64,000 nucleotides of DNA from Paracoccaceae bacterium (lineage in GTDB: Bacteria; Pseudomonadota; Alphaproteobacteria; Rhodobacterales; Rhodobacteraceae). A program made the translations under genes and the position numbers. Of the stretch, positions 8,773 to 17,134 are shown piece after piece (within the stretch, counting starts at the first letter, position 1; each line of letters begins with the position of its first letter). The stretch is from the NCBI GenBank assembly GCA_947461435.1, contig CANHLE010000001.1:97233-161232 (forward strand), read 5' to 3'. The notes under the pieces were generated by a model. The model did not search any database and was not told the origin of the DNA. It saw only the letters and a list, made by a program, of their open reading frames with translations.

Positions 8773-9831
8773 ATGATCCCTGTTTTTGACGGTCACAATG
8801 ACATCTTGTACCGCATTGATGCGCATTCGGCCAAGCGCGAGGCGCTGTGGCTGCGTGGGGAAGATGCGTGGCAAATGGATCTGCCGCGCATGCAAAAAGG
8901 GGGCTTTGCAGGTGGCTTTTTTGCCGTCTACATCGCCTCTCCCTCCGAAGGGGAGGCTGCATCGTTTCTGGACGCGATGAACAATCCGCCCTACGATTTG
9001 CCTTTGCCGGCGCTGATTGCAGCGGATGTCGCCTTGCCCAAGGCCATGGAACTGGTGGGCCATCTGATGTGGATGGAGCGGGCCGCCAAAGGCGCTTTCA
9101 AGATTTGCCGTACCGCCAAGGAGCTGCGCGAATGTCTGCGCGACGGGGTGATTTCGGCGATTTTGCATTTTGAAGGGGCCGAAGCGATCGGCGAAAATCT
9201 GGATGCGCTGTATCAATTCCATGCCATGGGCCTGCGGTCCCTTGGGCCGGTCTGGTCACGTCCGACAATCTTTGGCCATGGCGTGCCGTTTGCCTTCCCT
9301 TCGGGGCCTGATACCGGATTGGGGCTGACCCATGCCGGAAAAGATCTGATCCGGGCCTGCAATGACTTGCGCGTGATGGTGGACCTGAGCCATCTGAACG
9401 AGAACGGATTTTGGGATGTGGCCAAGATTTCGACCGCGCCTTTGGTCGCGACCCATTCGAATGCCCATGCCCTGTGCCAAACCAGCCGCAACCTGACAGA
9501 CCGGCAACTGCATGCCATCCGCGATACGGGCGGCATGGTGGGGTTGAACTTTGCCACCTGCTTTTTGCGCGAGGACGGGCGCGAAGGCGCCGACATGACG
9601 CTGGAGCCGATGCTGCGCCATCTGGATCATCTGATCACGCAATTGGGCGAAGATCATGTGGGCCTGGGATCTGATTTTGATGGGGCGACCATTCCGCAAG
9701 ACATTGGCGATGTGGCAGGTTTGCCCGTGCTGATCAAGGCGATGCAGGACCACGGCTTTGGCCCGGCCCTGATGAAAAAGCTGGCGCATGAGAACTGGTT
9801 TACCCTTCTCGAGCGGACCTGGGGGCAGTAA
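8773..9831 (+). CDS. Membrane dipeptidase (peptidase M19), copy 2
   Basis: This 352-residue M19 dipeptidase starts at the ATG 10 bp after the transporter ATPase gene, preceded by GAAGAGG, and is clearly part of the transport operon. It keeps the binuclear zinc motifs: FDGHNDIL at the N-terminus, HFEGAEAIG, THSNAHAL and GLGSDFDGA. It is related to the copy at 2325-3362 along its whole length (both share IFGHGVPF, SRNLT or TRNLT, and GLNF segments) but is clearly divergent. There is no export signal, so it probably cleaves dipeptides delivered by the transporter in the cytoplasm. Confidence 0.92.
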   Translation: MIPVFDGHNDILYRIDAHSAKREALWLRGEDAWQMDLPRMQKGGFAGGFFAVYIASPSEGEAASFLDAMNNPPYDLPLPALIAADVALPKAMELVGHLMWMERAAKGAFKICRTAKELRECLRDGVISAILHFEGAEAIGENLDALYQFHAMGLRSLGPVWSRPTIFGHGVPFAFPSGPDTGLGLTHAGKDLIRACNDLRVMVDLSHLNENGFWDVAKISTAPLVATHSNAHALCQTSRNLTDRQLHAIRDTGGMVGLNFATCFLREDGREGADMTLEPMLRHLDHLITQLGEDHVGLGSDFDGATIPQDIGDVAGLPVLIKAMQDHGFGPALMKKLAHENWFTLLERTWGQ

Positions 9832-9867
9832 CACAAGGGGGATAAGCCCCTGCTGAAAGGTTTTCCC

Positions 9868-10632
9868 ATGTCCGCGCCTCTTGCCATTGTCACTGCTGGA
9901 ACCTCGGCCCTTGGTCGCGATTTCGTGCTGGCCCTTGCCGGGGCTGGGTATGATGTGGCGTTTACCCATCTTGGCTCGGCCGAGGCGGCAGAAACCTTAG
10001 GCGGTCAGGTGCAAGCCCTTGGGCGCCGTGCCATTTTTGACGATTGTGATGCCGCAGACGAAGCCGCGGTTGAGGCGTTTCACGCCAGGGCGGCCGCCTT
10101 TGGCGGGGTGCCGCGGGTTCTGGTCAACAATGCGGGTGTGCAAACCTGGTCGCCGCTGCTGGATCTGAAAGTCGAGGATTGGGACCGCGTGATTGGCACC
10201 AACCTGCGCGGCACCTTCTTGAACACACGGGCCGTGGGCCGCGCCATGCGGCAAGCCGGGCAGGGCGGGGCCATTGTGACGCTGGGGTCAGGGTGCAACA
10301 AGCAGGCGTTTCCCCGTTTGGTGGATTATACCGCCTCCAAGGGGGGGATTGAGCAGTTCACCAAGGTGGCCGCTGTGGAACTTGGCCCCTATGGGATAAG
10401 GGTCAATTGTCTGGCGCCGGGGGCGATTGCGACAGAACGCACCGCCCGAGAGGCGCCTGATTATGCCGCCACGTGGGCGCCGGTGACGCCGCTGCGCCGC
10501 GTCGGCACGCCGGCCGATCTGGTGGGGCCCTTGTTGTTTTTGGTGTCGGATGCCGCCGCCTTTGTGACCGGGCAGACCTTGTGGGTGGATGGCGGCGCTT
10601 TCAGCCAGGCCAATTGGCCCTATCCAACCTGA
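9868..10632 (+). CDS. SDR family oxidoreductase
   Basis: This 254-residue classical short-chain dehydrogenase/reductase has the NNAG motif (VNNAGVQTW), a catalytic Ser in LGSGCNKQ, and the YTASK active site (Tyr and Lys). The C-terminus has the PGAIATERT and FVTGQTLWVDGG segments usual in FabG-like enzymes. The nucleotide-binding motif is atypical: TAGTSALG replaces the TGxxxGxG consensus, with Ala at two Gly positions. The gene follows the second dipeptidase by 36 bp and precedes the Rieske oxygenase, so it may oxidise or reduce an intermediate of the same catabolic route. The substrate cannot be read from the sequence. Confidence 0.85.
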   Translation: MSAPLAIVTAGTSALGRDFVLALAGAGYDVAFTHLGSAEAAETLGGQVQALGRRAIFDDCDAADEAAVEAFHARAAAFGGVPRVLVNNAGVQTWSPLLDLKVEDWDRVIGTNLRGTFLNTRAVGRAMRQAGQGGAIVTLGSGCNKQAFPRLVDYTASKGGIEQFTKVAAVELGPYGIRVNCLAPGAIATERTAREAPDYAATWAPVTPLRRVGTPADLVGPLLFLVSDAAAFVTGQTLWVDGGAFSQANWPYPT

Positions 10633-10742
10633 CCGTAAGGTTTTTCCAAAGCGCCGCATTGCCTAAGTCTTCTTTGCTTTTGGCATGCCGCATGCGAAGA
10701 TTTTCGAAAGCCTGACAGGGCCAACCAAACAAGGAAAATGAT

Positions 10743-11867
10743 ATGAGCCGCCACGACCCCGCGCTTGACGATCTTCGCGCAAATGTTGCGGTGCCCTTTG
10801 AGCGCGCCCACGCGATGCCAAAAGCCGTCTACACCAGTGAGGCCTTCGCCCAGTTGGAACGCGCCCATATCTTTGGCAAAGCCTGGCTTTGTGCGGGCCG
10901 GGCCGATGCGTTGAAAGAACCGGGCGATTACATGACGATGGAAATCTCAGGCGAGCCTGTGATCATACTGCGCGACAAGGATGGGGCACTGCGCGGTCTT
11001 TCCAATGTCTGCCGCCACAGGATGAGCACCCTGTTGGAAGGGCGCGGTCATGTCAGGGCCATCGTGTGCCCTTATCATGCGTGGACCTATAATCTGGATG
11101 GCAGCCTGCGCGGCGCGCCGGCAATGACCCTGAACGAAAGCTTTTGCAAAGAGGTGATTGGTCTGCCGCAGGTTCGGGTGGAAAACTGGCTTGGCTGGAT
11201 CATGGTGACCTTGAACCCTGATGCCCCCGCGCCCGCAGAGGCGCTGGCCGAGGTCGGTGCGCTGGTGGGGCATCTTGGGATGGAAACCTATAGCGAAACC
11301 TTCCGTGAAGAGTTTCGCTGGGCCACCAACTGGAAGGTGCTGGCCGAGAATTTCATGGAAAGTTATCATTTGCCTGCCTGTCACGCGGGCACGATCGGGG
11401 GGGCCTCCAAGCTGGAGGAAATGGTTTGTCCCGTGGGGTTTAATGCCTTCAATTATCATTTCATCTTGAAAAACGATACGGTGCCCTTGGCTTTGGCCCA
11501 TCCATCCAACACGACGTTGCAAGGGGATGAGCGGCGGATGACATGGCTGTTGGCGATCTATCCGTCGTTGTTGATCACGTTAACGCCGGGATATTTTTGG
11601 TATCTTAGCCTGACGCCAGATGGTCCGGGCCATGTCAAAGTGCTGTTTGGCGGGGGCATGTCGCCCGAATGGATGGCCGATCCTTCGGCGGCGGAAAACT
11701 TGGCGCGGGTGAAGGCGCTGCTGGACGATGTGAACGTCGAAGACAAGGGCTGCACCGAACGGGTGTACCGTGGGCTGATTGCGGCCATGTCGCACCCGGG
11801 GCCTCTGAGCCATCTGGAACGGCCGAACTTTGAATTTGCCCAATACATTTCCCGCATGATCCCGTGA
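10743..11867 (+). CDS. Rieske non-heme iron oxygenase, alpha subunit (glutamate-bridge type)
   Basis: This 374-residue oxygenase has an N-terminal Rieske [2Fe-2S] centre, CRHRM...CPYHAW (Cys90, His92, Cys109, His112), and a C-terminal mononuclear iron site in NFMESYHLPACH (His209, His214) with Asp334 in NVEDKGC as the probable third ligand. The residue that bridges the two centres, normally Asp, is Glu206. Glu at this position is known in carnitine monooxygenase CntA and in stachydrine and glycine-betaine demethylases. That places this enzyme with oxygenases of quaternary ammonium compounds rather than aromatic dioxygenases. No reductase gene lies beside it. The MttB-family gene nearby supports methylated-amine metabolism. 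The exact substrate is inferred only at class level. Confidence 0.88.
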   Translation: MSRHDPALDDLRANVAVPFERAHAMPKAVYTSEAFAQLERAHIFGKAWLCAGRADALKEPGDYMTMEISGEPVIILRDKDGALRGLSNVCRHRMSTLLEGRGHVRAIVCPYHAWTYNLDGSLRGAPAMTLNESFCKEVIGLPQVRVENWLGWIMVTLNPDAPAPAEALAEVGALVGHLGMETYSETFREEFRWATNWKVLAENFMESYHLPACHAGTIGGASKLEEMVCPVGFNAFNYHFILKNDTVPLALAHPSNTTLQGDERRMTWLLAIYPSLLITLTPGYFWYLSLTPDGPGHVKVLFGGGMSPEWMADPSAAENLARVKALLDDVNVEDKGCTERVYRGLIAAMSHPGPLSHLERPNFEFAQYISRMIP

Positions 11868-11979
11868 CAGGTATTGGCCGCGGACGGGCGGCTGCCGCTT
11901 TTGCACATCAAACCTGTGGGAAGGAACGGGAAACGACCTTGGCCCTTGCCCTTGGCGGCTGGGGCGTTACCTTTGGTCT

Positions 11980-12693
11980 ATGAACAACGCCCCCATCCTG
12001 ATTGTCGCCCATGGGCAACCCTCGGACCCGCAGAAAGCGGAAGACGAGCTGGCCCTTTTGGGCCGTGCCCTTGGCGCCTTATTGCCTGAGCGTGCGGTGG
12101 AAACCGCAACCCTTGCCGCCCCCGGCGTGATGGCGAAAAAATTGGCGGCGTTGGGCCCCGGCGGGCGGGTGTATCCCTTGTTCATGGCTGGCGGGTGGTT
12201 TACGCGGGTTTTGCTGCCAAAGCGATTGGCCGAGGCTGGCGCGGAAGATTGGCATGTTTTGGAACCCATGGGCTGCGATCCGGCCGTGCATGATCTGGCT
12301 GTACGGATCGTCGCCGAAACGGGTCATGTCACGCAGGTGGTCCTGGCCGCCCATGGATCCGGCCAAAGCCCGGTGCCATCCGACATTGCGCATCATGTTG
12401 CAGGCCTGATCTCGGCGCGTCTGGGGGTTGCGGCGCAAGCGGCCTTTATCGACCAAAGCCCGCGCCTTGCCGAGGTGCAGGCCAAAGAAACAGGCGCCGT
12501 TTGCCTGCCGTTTTTTGCAGCGCCCGGCGGCCATGTCACGCAGGATATTCCCGCCGCCTTGGCCGAAGCGGGCTTTGCCGGGCGGATTTTGCCGCCCTTG
12601 GGGTTAGATCCGCGCCTGCCTGCGCTGATTGCGGCAGCTGTCAGGAAGGGCGCGCTGGTTTGCCAAGAAGAATGCCGGTGGCGCCGACCCTAA
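11980..12693 (+). CDS. CbiX/SirB-like sirohydrochlorin chelatase family protein
   Basis: This 237-residue protein has two CbiX-type halves. The first begins ILIVAHGQPSDP (His11) and the second VVLAAHGSGQS (His125); these histidines match the metal-binding positions of the class II chelatase family (CbiX, SirB, ferrochelatase). Family members insert Co2+ or Fe2+ into sirohydrochlorin. The gene stands alone here, without cob or cys genes. A cobalt role would suit the corrinoid-dependent methyltransferase at the start of the window, but that link is inference. Its 3' end overlaps the convergent ligase gene by 4 bp. Confidence 0.8.
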   Translation: MNNAPILIVAHGQPSDPQKAEDELALLGRALGALLPERAVETATLAAPGVMAKKLAALGPGGRVYPLFMAGGWFTRVLLPKRLAEAGAEDWHVLEPMGCDPAVHDLAVRIVAETGHVTQVVLAAHGSGQSPVPSDIAHHVAGLISARLGVAAQAAFIDQSPRLAEVQAKETGAVCLPFFAAPGGHVTQDIPAALAEAGFAGRILPPLGLDPRLPALIAAAVRKGALVCQEECRWRRP

Positions 12694-14081
12694 ACGGTAT
12701 AAAGGTATAGATCGAAATCCACTTCGCTGACCGTGCGGTTCACCCGGGCATATTCTGCAGATTTCACGGCCGTGAACGTGCGGTGCATATCTGCTCCAAG
12801 CGCGTCGATCAAAAAGGTTGAGGATTTGGCCGCTTGGATGGCGCTGCGCCAATCGGCGGGAATATCAACCTGCGACACCGCATCATAGCCATTGCCCGTC
12901 ACCTCTGGACCGGGGTCAATCTTGTGCGCAAGCCCATGACGAATGCCCGCCAGAACCGTTGCCGCCACCAGATAGGGATTGGCATCCACCCCAGCAGGGC
13001 GATGTTCGATGCGCCGCGCGCGGATGTCTCCGGCCGGAATGCGCAGGGCGACTGACCGGTTGTTGACGCCCCAGGTCGGAGAAACGGGCGCATAGGACTG
13101 GCTGGCAAAGCGGCGCCATGAATTGGCATGCGGGGCAAAGACCAGCATGCTTTCGCCCATGGTCTGGATCAGGCCACCCATTGAATGACGTATCGTGTCG
13201 TTATACTGGCCCTCGGTGGGTTCAACGAACACATTCTGCCCCGCCTTATCCAGCATCGAGACGTGGAAATGCATGCCGGATCCGGCATATTCTTCGTTTG
13301 GTTTGGCCATGAAACAGGCGGTCACACCATGCAGGCGGGCGTGCATGCGCACAAGACGCTTGAGCCGCATCAGATCATCCGCAGCCTGCATGACATTTTC
13401 GCGGTAGTGCAGAGTCAATTCATATTGTCCGGGCGCAAATTCGGAAATCAAGGTTTCAACCTTGATCCCCGCGGCCTTGGCCCCGGCATATACATCGTTG
13501 AACAAGGGCAACATGCCGTGCAATTGGTCTACCGAATACACATCGGTCTTTGAATTGGGCCGCCCGTCCAGCACGTCGCGCGCGGGTACCATCTTGCCGC
13601 GCGGATCCCGCTCGTTTGCCAACAAGAAAAACTCAAGCTCGAAGGCGCCGGCGGGAAAAAGCCCTTCGGCGGCCAACGCATCAACCTGCCGCCGCATGGC
13701 GTGGCGCGGATCGCTTGTCATTTGGCTGCCATCCAGATTGTAGAGCGACAGGAACACCTCACCGCGGGCCGGTGTGGTGCCGACAAGGGGAATCAGACTG
13801 CCCGGAATGGGCCATGCGCGCCGATCACCATCGCCCTGATCCCAGATCAGGCCGGTTTCATGCACATCCTCGCCGCAGATATCCAGACCCAGAATCGAAA
13901 TCGGCATATGCCGCCCCGTCTTGTAGATCGACAAAAGCTCGTGCCGGCGAATGATTTTTCCCCGCCCGATTCCGTTGGAATCGTGCAAGACAATGTCGAA
14001 GGCTTCAATCTCGGGATGGGCGGCCAAGAACGCTTCGGCCTCTGCAACGGTGGATCCAGAGGGGCTGGGCAGGTCGGTCAT
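12690..14081 (-). CDS. Glutamine synthetase-like gamma-glutamyl-amine ligase (PuuA-like)
   Basis: This 463-residue protein of the glutamine synthetase superfamily has catalytic landmarks FELEFFLLA, SEFAPGQYELTL, GSGMHFHVSM, NSWRRFASQSYAP, NNRSVALRIP and RRIEHRPAGVDANPYL. It lacks the adenylylation region of housekeeping GlnA. It most resembles gamma-glutamylputrescine synthetases, which ligate glutamate to an amine with ATP. It is the last gene of a minus-strand operon (TetR, AruH-like, AruI-like, class III aminotransferase, this ligase) and overlaps the aminotransferase by 4 bp. Putrescine, agmatine or a related arginine-derived amine is the likely substrate, by context only. Confidence 0.85.
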   Translation of the reverse strand: MTDLPSPSGSTVAEAEAFLAAHPEIEAFDIVLHDSNGIGRGKIIRRHELLSIYKTGRHMPISILGLDICGEDVHETGLIWDQGDGDRRAWPIPGSLIPLVGTTPARGEVFLSLYNLDGSQMTSDPRHAMRRQVDALAAEGLFPAGAFELEFFLLANERDPRGKMVPARDVLDGRPNSKTDVYSVDQLHGMLPLFNDVYAGAKAAGIKVETLISEFAPGQYELTLHYRENVMQAADDLMRLKRLVRMHARLHGVTACFMAKPNEEYAGSGMHFHVSMLDKAGQNVFVEPTEGQYNDTIRHSMGGLIQTMGESMLVFAPHANSWRRFASQSYAPVSPTWGVNNRSVALRIPAGDIRARRIEHRPAGVDANPYLVAATVLAGIRHGLAHKIDPGPEVTGNGYDAVSQVDIPADWRSAIQAAKSSTFLIDALGADMHRTFTAVKSAEYARVNRTVSEVDFDLYLYTV

Positions 14082-15454
14082 TTTGCATCTCGGTTAAAAA
14101 GGTCTGTCAGCACTTCGTCGAAGGCGGCGATCAGGCGGTCCACCTGACGCGTCTTCGTTTTAGGGCAGATCAGCATCATGTTATGGAACGGTGCAATCAG
14201 GCTGCCGCGGTTCAAAAGGGCGGTATGCAGCGCTGATTCTACTTGGGGTTGATGGGCCTGTGCGGCCTCGGTGCCATTATTCAACGGGCCGCTGGCGCAG
14301 ATAAATTCAACCCGCGCGCCCACGCGGACCACGTGCCAGGGCGCGCCCACTTTGTTGATCGCAGCCGTCAGGCCAACAGACAGACGTTCGGCCAGACTTT
14401 CCATGTGGGCGTAATTCTTGCGCGTCATGACTTCGCCCAAAGTGGCCCGCAAGCAGGAGAATTGCAGCGGATTGGCAGACAGGGTTGTGCCCATGCCCGA
14501 ATGGCCGGACGGGCGCTGTGCGTTGGCGATTGCATAGCGATCCGCCATCTGCGGCGTCATGCCCCAAACGGCGGTGGGCAGACCGCCCGCAACGCATTTG
14601 CCGACCACGAACATGTCAGGCGACAAATCATGCACCCGGGTATAGCCGCCAAGGCCTGTCGAAATCGTGTGAGTTTCGTCGATGATCAAGACGGCACCGT
14701 ATTTGGTGGCAAGGGCGCGCAGACCGGCGTGAAAACCCTCTTGTGGCAAGACCATGCAGGAATTGGTCATGACAGGTTCGGTCAGGATGGCAGCCACATC
14801 GCCCTTGGCCAGTGCCGCCTCGACCCCGGCCAAATCGTTGAATTCGCAGGCCACCGCCCCTAGGGACAGATCGGCAACCTGGCCCAGAAGACCCACCCGA
14901 TTGCGCGTGACGCCATCGACCAGTTCGACCATCACATCATCAACCGTACCGTGATAGCATCCGTGAAAGACCAGAATCTTGGGCCGACCCGTGACCGCGC
15001 GGGCGACGCGGATGGAAAAACGGTTGGCATCGGTTGCCGTGGTCGCGATCTGCCAGCGGAAATCGCCAAAGCGATGTGTCAGAAGATGCCCCGCGGCAAG
15101 GGCGTCTTCGGTGGGCAGCATGAAGGTCAGGCCGCGGCGGGCCTGCGCGCGAAGCGCCTTGGCCACAGGCTCGGGCGAGTGGCCGAACATCGAACCGGTA
15201 TCACCAAGGCAAAAGTCATCCAGTTCAAAGCCGTCGATGTCGACGATGCGCGCATCCTTGGCGTCTTGCACCAAGGGCAGAAACGGCATCGGCCAGTCTT
15301 TCATCCAATGCAGGGGCACATTGTCAAGAAACACTCCGGCCCCCTTGGCCGCAGCCCGGGATTTTACGCGCCCTGCCGCAAAGCGTTTTGCTTCGCGCGC
15401 TGCGAACGCTGTCAGCCGGTCCGGATCAATCCCGGCGATCAGATCTTTGCCCAT
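14078..15454 (-). CDS. Class III PLP-dependent aminotransferase
   Basis: This 458-residue fold-type I PLP enzyme of the omega-aminotransferase / glutamate-1-semialdehyde mutase group has the cofactor segment FHGCYHGT, the PLP-binding Asp in LIIDETHT and the Schiff-base Lys in VVGKCVAGGLP. An N-terminal extension of about 60 residues precedes the SMFGHSPEPV segment. It overlaps the downstream ligase gene by 4 bp and follows the ThDP enzyme by 102 bp. In this operon it could move an amino group to or from an aldehyde, such as the product of the AruI-like decarboxylase. The substrate is inferred from context, not from residues. Confidence 0.85.
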   Translation of the reverse strand: MGKDLIAGIDPDRLTAFAAREAKRFAAGRVKSRAAAKGAGVFLDNVPLHWMKDWPMPFLPLVQDAKDARIVDIDGFELDDFCLGDTGSMFGHSPEPVAKALRAQARRGLTFMLPTEDALAAGHLLTHRFGDFRWQIATTATDANRFSIRVARAVTGRPKILVFHGCYHGTVDDVMVELVDGVTRNRVGLLGQVADLSLGAVACEFNDLAGVEAALAKGDVAAILTEPVMTNSCMVLPQEGFHAGLRALATKYGAVLIIDETHTISTGLGGYTRVHDLSPDMFVVGKCVAGGLPTAVWGMTPQMADRYAIANAQRPSGHSGMGTTLSANPLQFSCLRATLGEVMTRKNYAHMESLAERLSVGLTAAINKVGAPWHVVRVGARVEFICASGPLNNGTEAAQAHQPQVESALHTALLNRGSLIAPFHNMMLICPKTKTRQVDRLIAAFDEVLTDLFNRDAK

Positions 15455-15556
15455 GGCATCCCCCGCGTCATCACATGCGCCCTTATGCCAAAGAATTTGA
15501 TCAAATCAAAGGCGCAGCACAAAAGAATTTCCGGACGATGTCCGCGACGCTCCGGC

Positions 15557-17134
15557 CTAGCGATTGACCCGAACTTCGATCATGCGCGGCCCCTCGCAGG
15601 CCTGGGACAGGGCCCATGTCAGAACCTCCGGCTCGTTCGGGATCGACGTGAAGGGCAGATCGCAGGCAGCCGCGAAGGGTTCCATCCGCAAGGGAGAGGG
15701 CGTGCAACCAATGACTTCGGTGTTGGCGCCGCGCATCGCTTCGGCGATTTCCATGAAGGCGGCGTTGTTCCAGACAACGAAGGTGATGGGCAGCTTTTCA
15801 TCCACGGCCGTGCGCAACTCGCCCGGGCTGAATTGCAATCCACCATCGCCGATCAGGCAGATCACCGGCACGCCCGGCAAGGCCAATGCCGCCCCAACGG
15901 CGGCACCCGGGCCAAAGCCAAGCGCGCCATATCCGGTGGCGGCATTGAACCAGCCGCCGGGGCGGTCGTGATCATAGTAGAGATTGGCAGCATAAACGGG
16001 CTGCGTGCTGTCGCCCACGATGACGCATCCCTTGATGGCCGTGCGGATCGCTTCGACCATTTGCAGCTGGCCCGGCATTGGGGCGTACATCTCTCCCAGA
16101 TCGGCGCGGGCGTTGTGGCGCGCGACATCGGCCCGTGCCGCGCCATCGGACTTGCGTGCGGTAAGGGCGGGCAACAGGGCGGTTACAAAGGCCCCGGCAT
16201 CGGCCTGCACGGTCAAGGCTGCGGGATGGCGCGCCAATTGGTCGGCGCAGACATCCACCCGGATCATGGTGGACAGGGCCGGCAAAGTGCCGGTTGCATA
16301 CATGTCGAAATCGGTTTGGCCGATCTCGCTGCCCAAGACCAGCACTTGATCAGAACCGGCAATCAGGGCCCGCACGGCCTGAACCGAGGGGGACGCAGGC
16401 ACACAGAGCGGATGGCCATGCATCATGCCGCGCGCGTTCACGGTTTGCACCACGGGGGCATCCAGCCGTTCGGCCAAGGCCCGCAGTGAGGGGTCCAGCC
16501 CGCGGGCGCCGCCGCCCGCGATGATCACCGGCCGTTTGGCGGCGTTCAGAAGGGCGGCCACCTGCACCATGTCCCGATCGGCCACACAGGGCCGGGCGGG
16601 CAAGGCCGCCGGGGCCGCCAGCGGTGGACAGGGCAGGGGCATCACATCGGTCGGAACTTCGATATGAACTGGTCCGGGTCGGCCGGTGGCCAAAGTGGCA
16701 AAGGCCCAATCCAGAACCTCGCCCACTTCAGACGGTTCGGTGATCTGGCGGCTGGGGCAAAGGGTGCGCACCATGGCCTGCTGATCGGGCAATTCATGTA
16801 GTCGGCCAAAACCTTTGCCCAGACTATCACGGCGATTGACGCCGGAAATCACCAGAACGGGCACGGAATCTTCGCGGCTTTGGGCCATGGCGGTCAGGGC
16901 ATTTGTTATGCCAGGTCCGGTGATGACCAAAGCCACACCCGGACGGCCCGACGCGCGCGCATAGCCGTCGGCCATGAAAGCGCAGCCTTGTTCATGGCGC
17001 GCCGTCACGTGGCGGATCGGGCTGCCTGAGAGGCCACGGTACATTTCAACCGTGTGCACACCGGGAATTCCAAAGATCACTTCAACCCCGCGGGCGGCCA
17101 AACCTTCGACCATCCGCTCGCCAACCGTCTTCAT
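15557..17134 (-). CDS. ThDP-dependent acetolactate synthase-like enzyme, probably 5-guanidino-2-oxopentanoate decarboxylase
   Basis: This 525-residue protein has the three-domain layout of acetolactate synthase/decarboxylases. The N-terminal pyrimidine-binding domain contains GIPGVHTVEMYRGL and the RHEQGCAFMADGYAR segment with the catalytic Glu. The C-terminal ThDP domain contains the GDGGLQFSPGELRTAV motif. The GIPGVHTVE opening and the neighbouring AruH-like transaminase are typical of AruI, which decarboxylates 2-ketoarginine to 4-guanidinobutanal in the arginine transaminase pathway. The start at 17134 overlaps the aminotransferase stop by 4 bp and opens with MKTVGERMVEGL. A role as a different 2-oxoacid decarboxylase cannot be excluded. 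Confidence 0.8.
   Translation of the reverse strand: MKTVGERMVEGLAARGVEVIFGIPGVHTVEMYRGLSGSPIRHVTARHEQGCAFMADGYARASGRPGVALVITGPGITNALTAMAQSREDSVPVLVISGVNRRDSLGKGFGRLHELPDQQAMVRTLCPSRQITEPSEVGEVLDWAFATLATGRPGPVHIEVPTDVMPLPCPPLAAPAALPARPCVADRDMVQVAALLNAAKRPVIIAGGGARGLDPSLRALAERLDAPVVQTVNARGMMHGHPLCVPASPSVQAVRALIAGSDQVLVLGSEIGQTDFDMYATGTLPALSTMIRVDVCADQLARHPAALTVQADAGAFVTALLPALTARKSDGAARADVARHNARADLGEMYAPMPGQLQMVEAIRTAIKGCVIVGDSTQPVYAANLYYDHDRPGGWFNAATGYGALGFGPGAAVGAALALPGVPVICLIGDGGLQFSPGELRTAVDEKLPITFVVWNNAAFMEIAEAMRGANTEVIGCTPSPLRMEPFAAACDLPFTSIPNEPEVLTWALSQACEGPRMIEVRVNR

Noticed and set aside
14951..16489. 512-codon open frame antisense to the AruI-like and aminotransferase genes
   Set aside because: It spans two real genes and the gap between them, with no recognisable domain; this is a codon-bias shadow.
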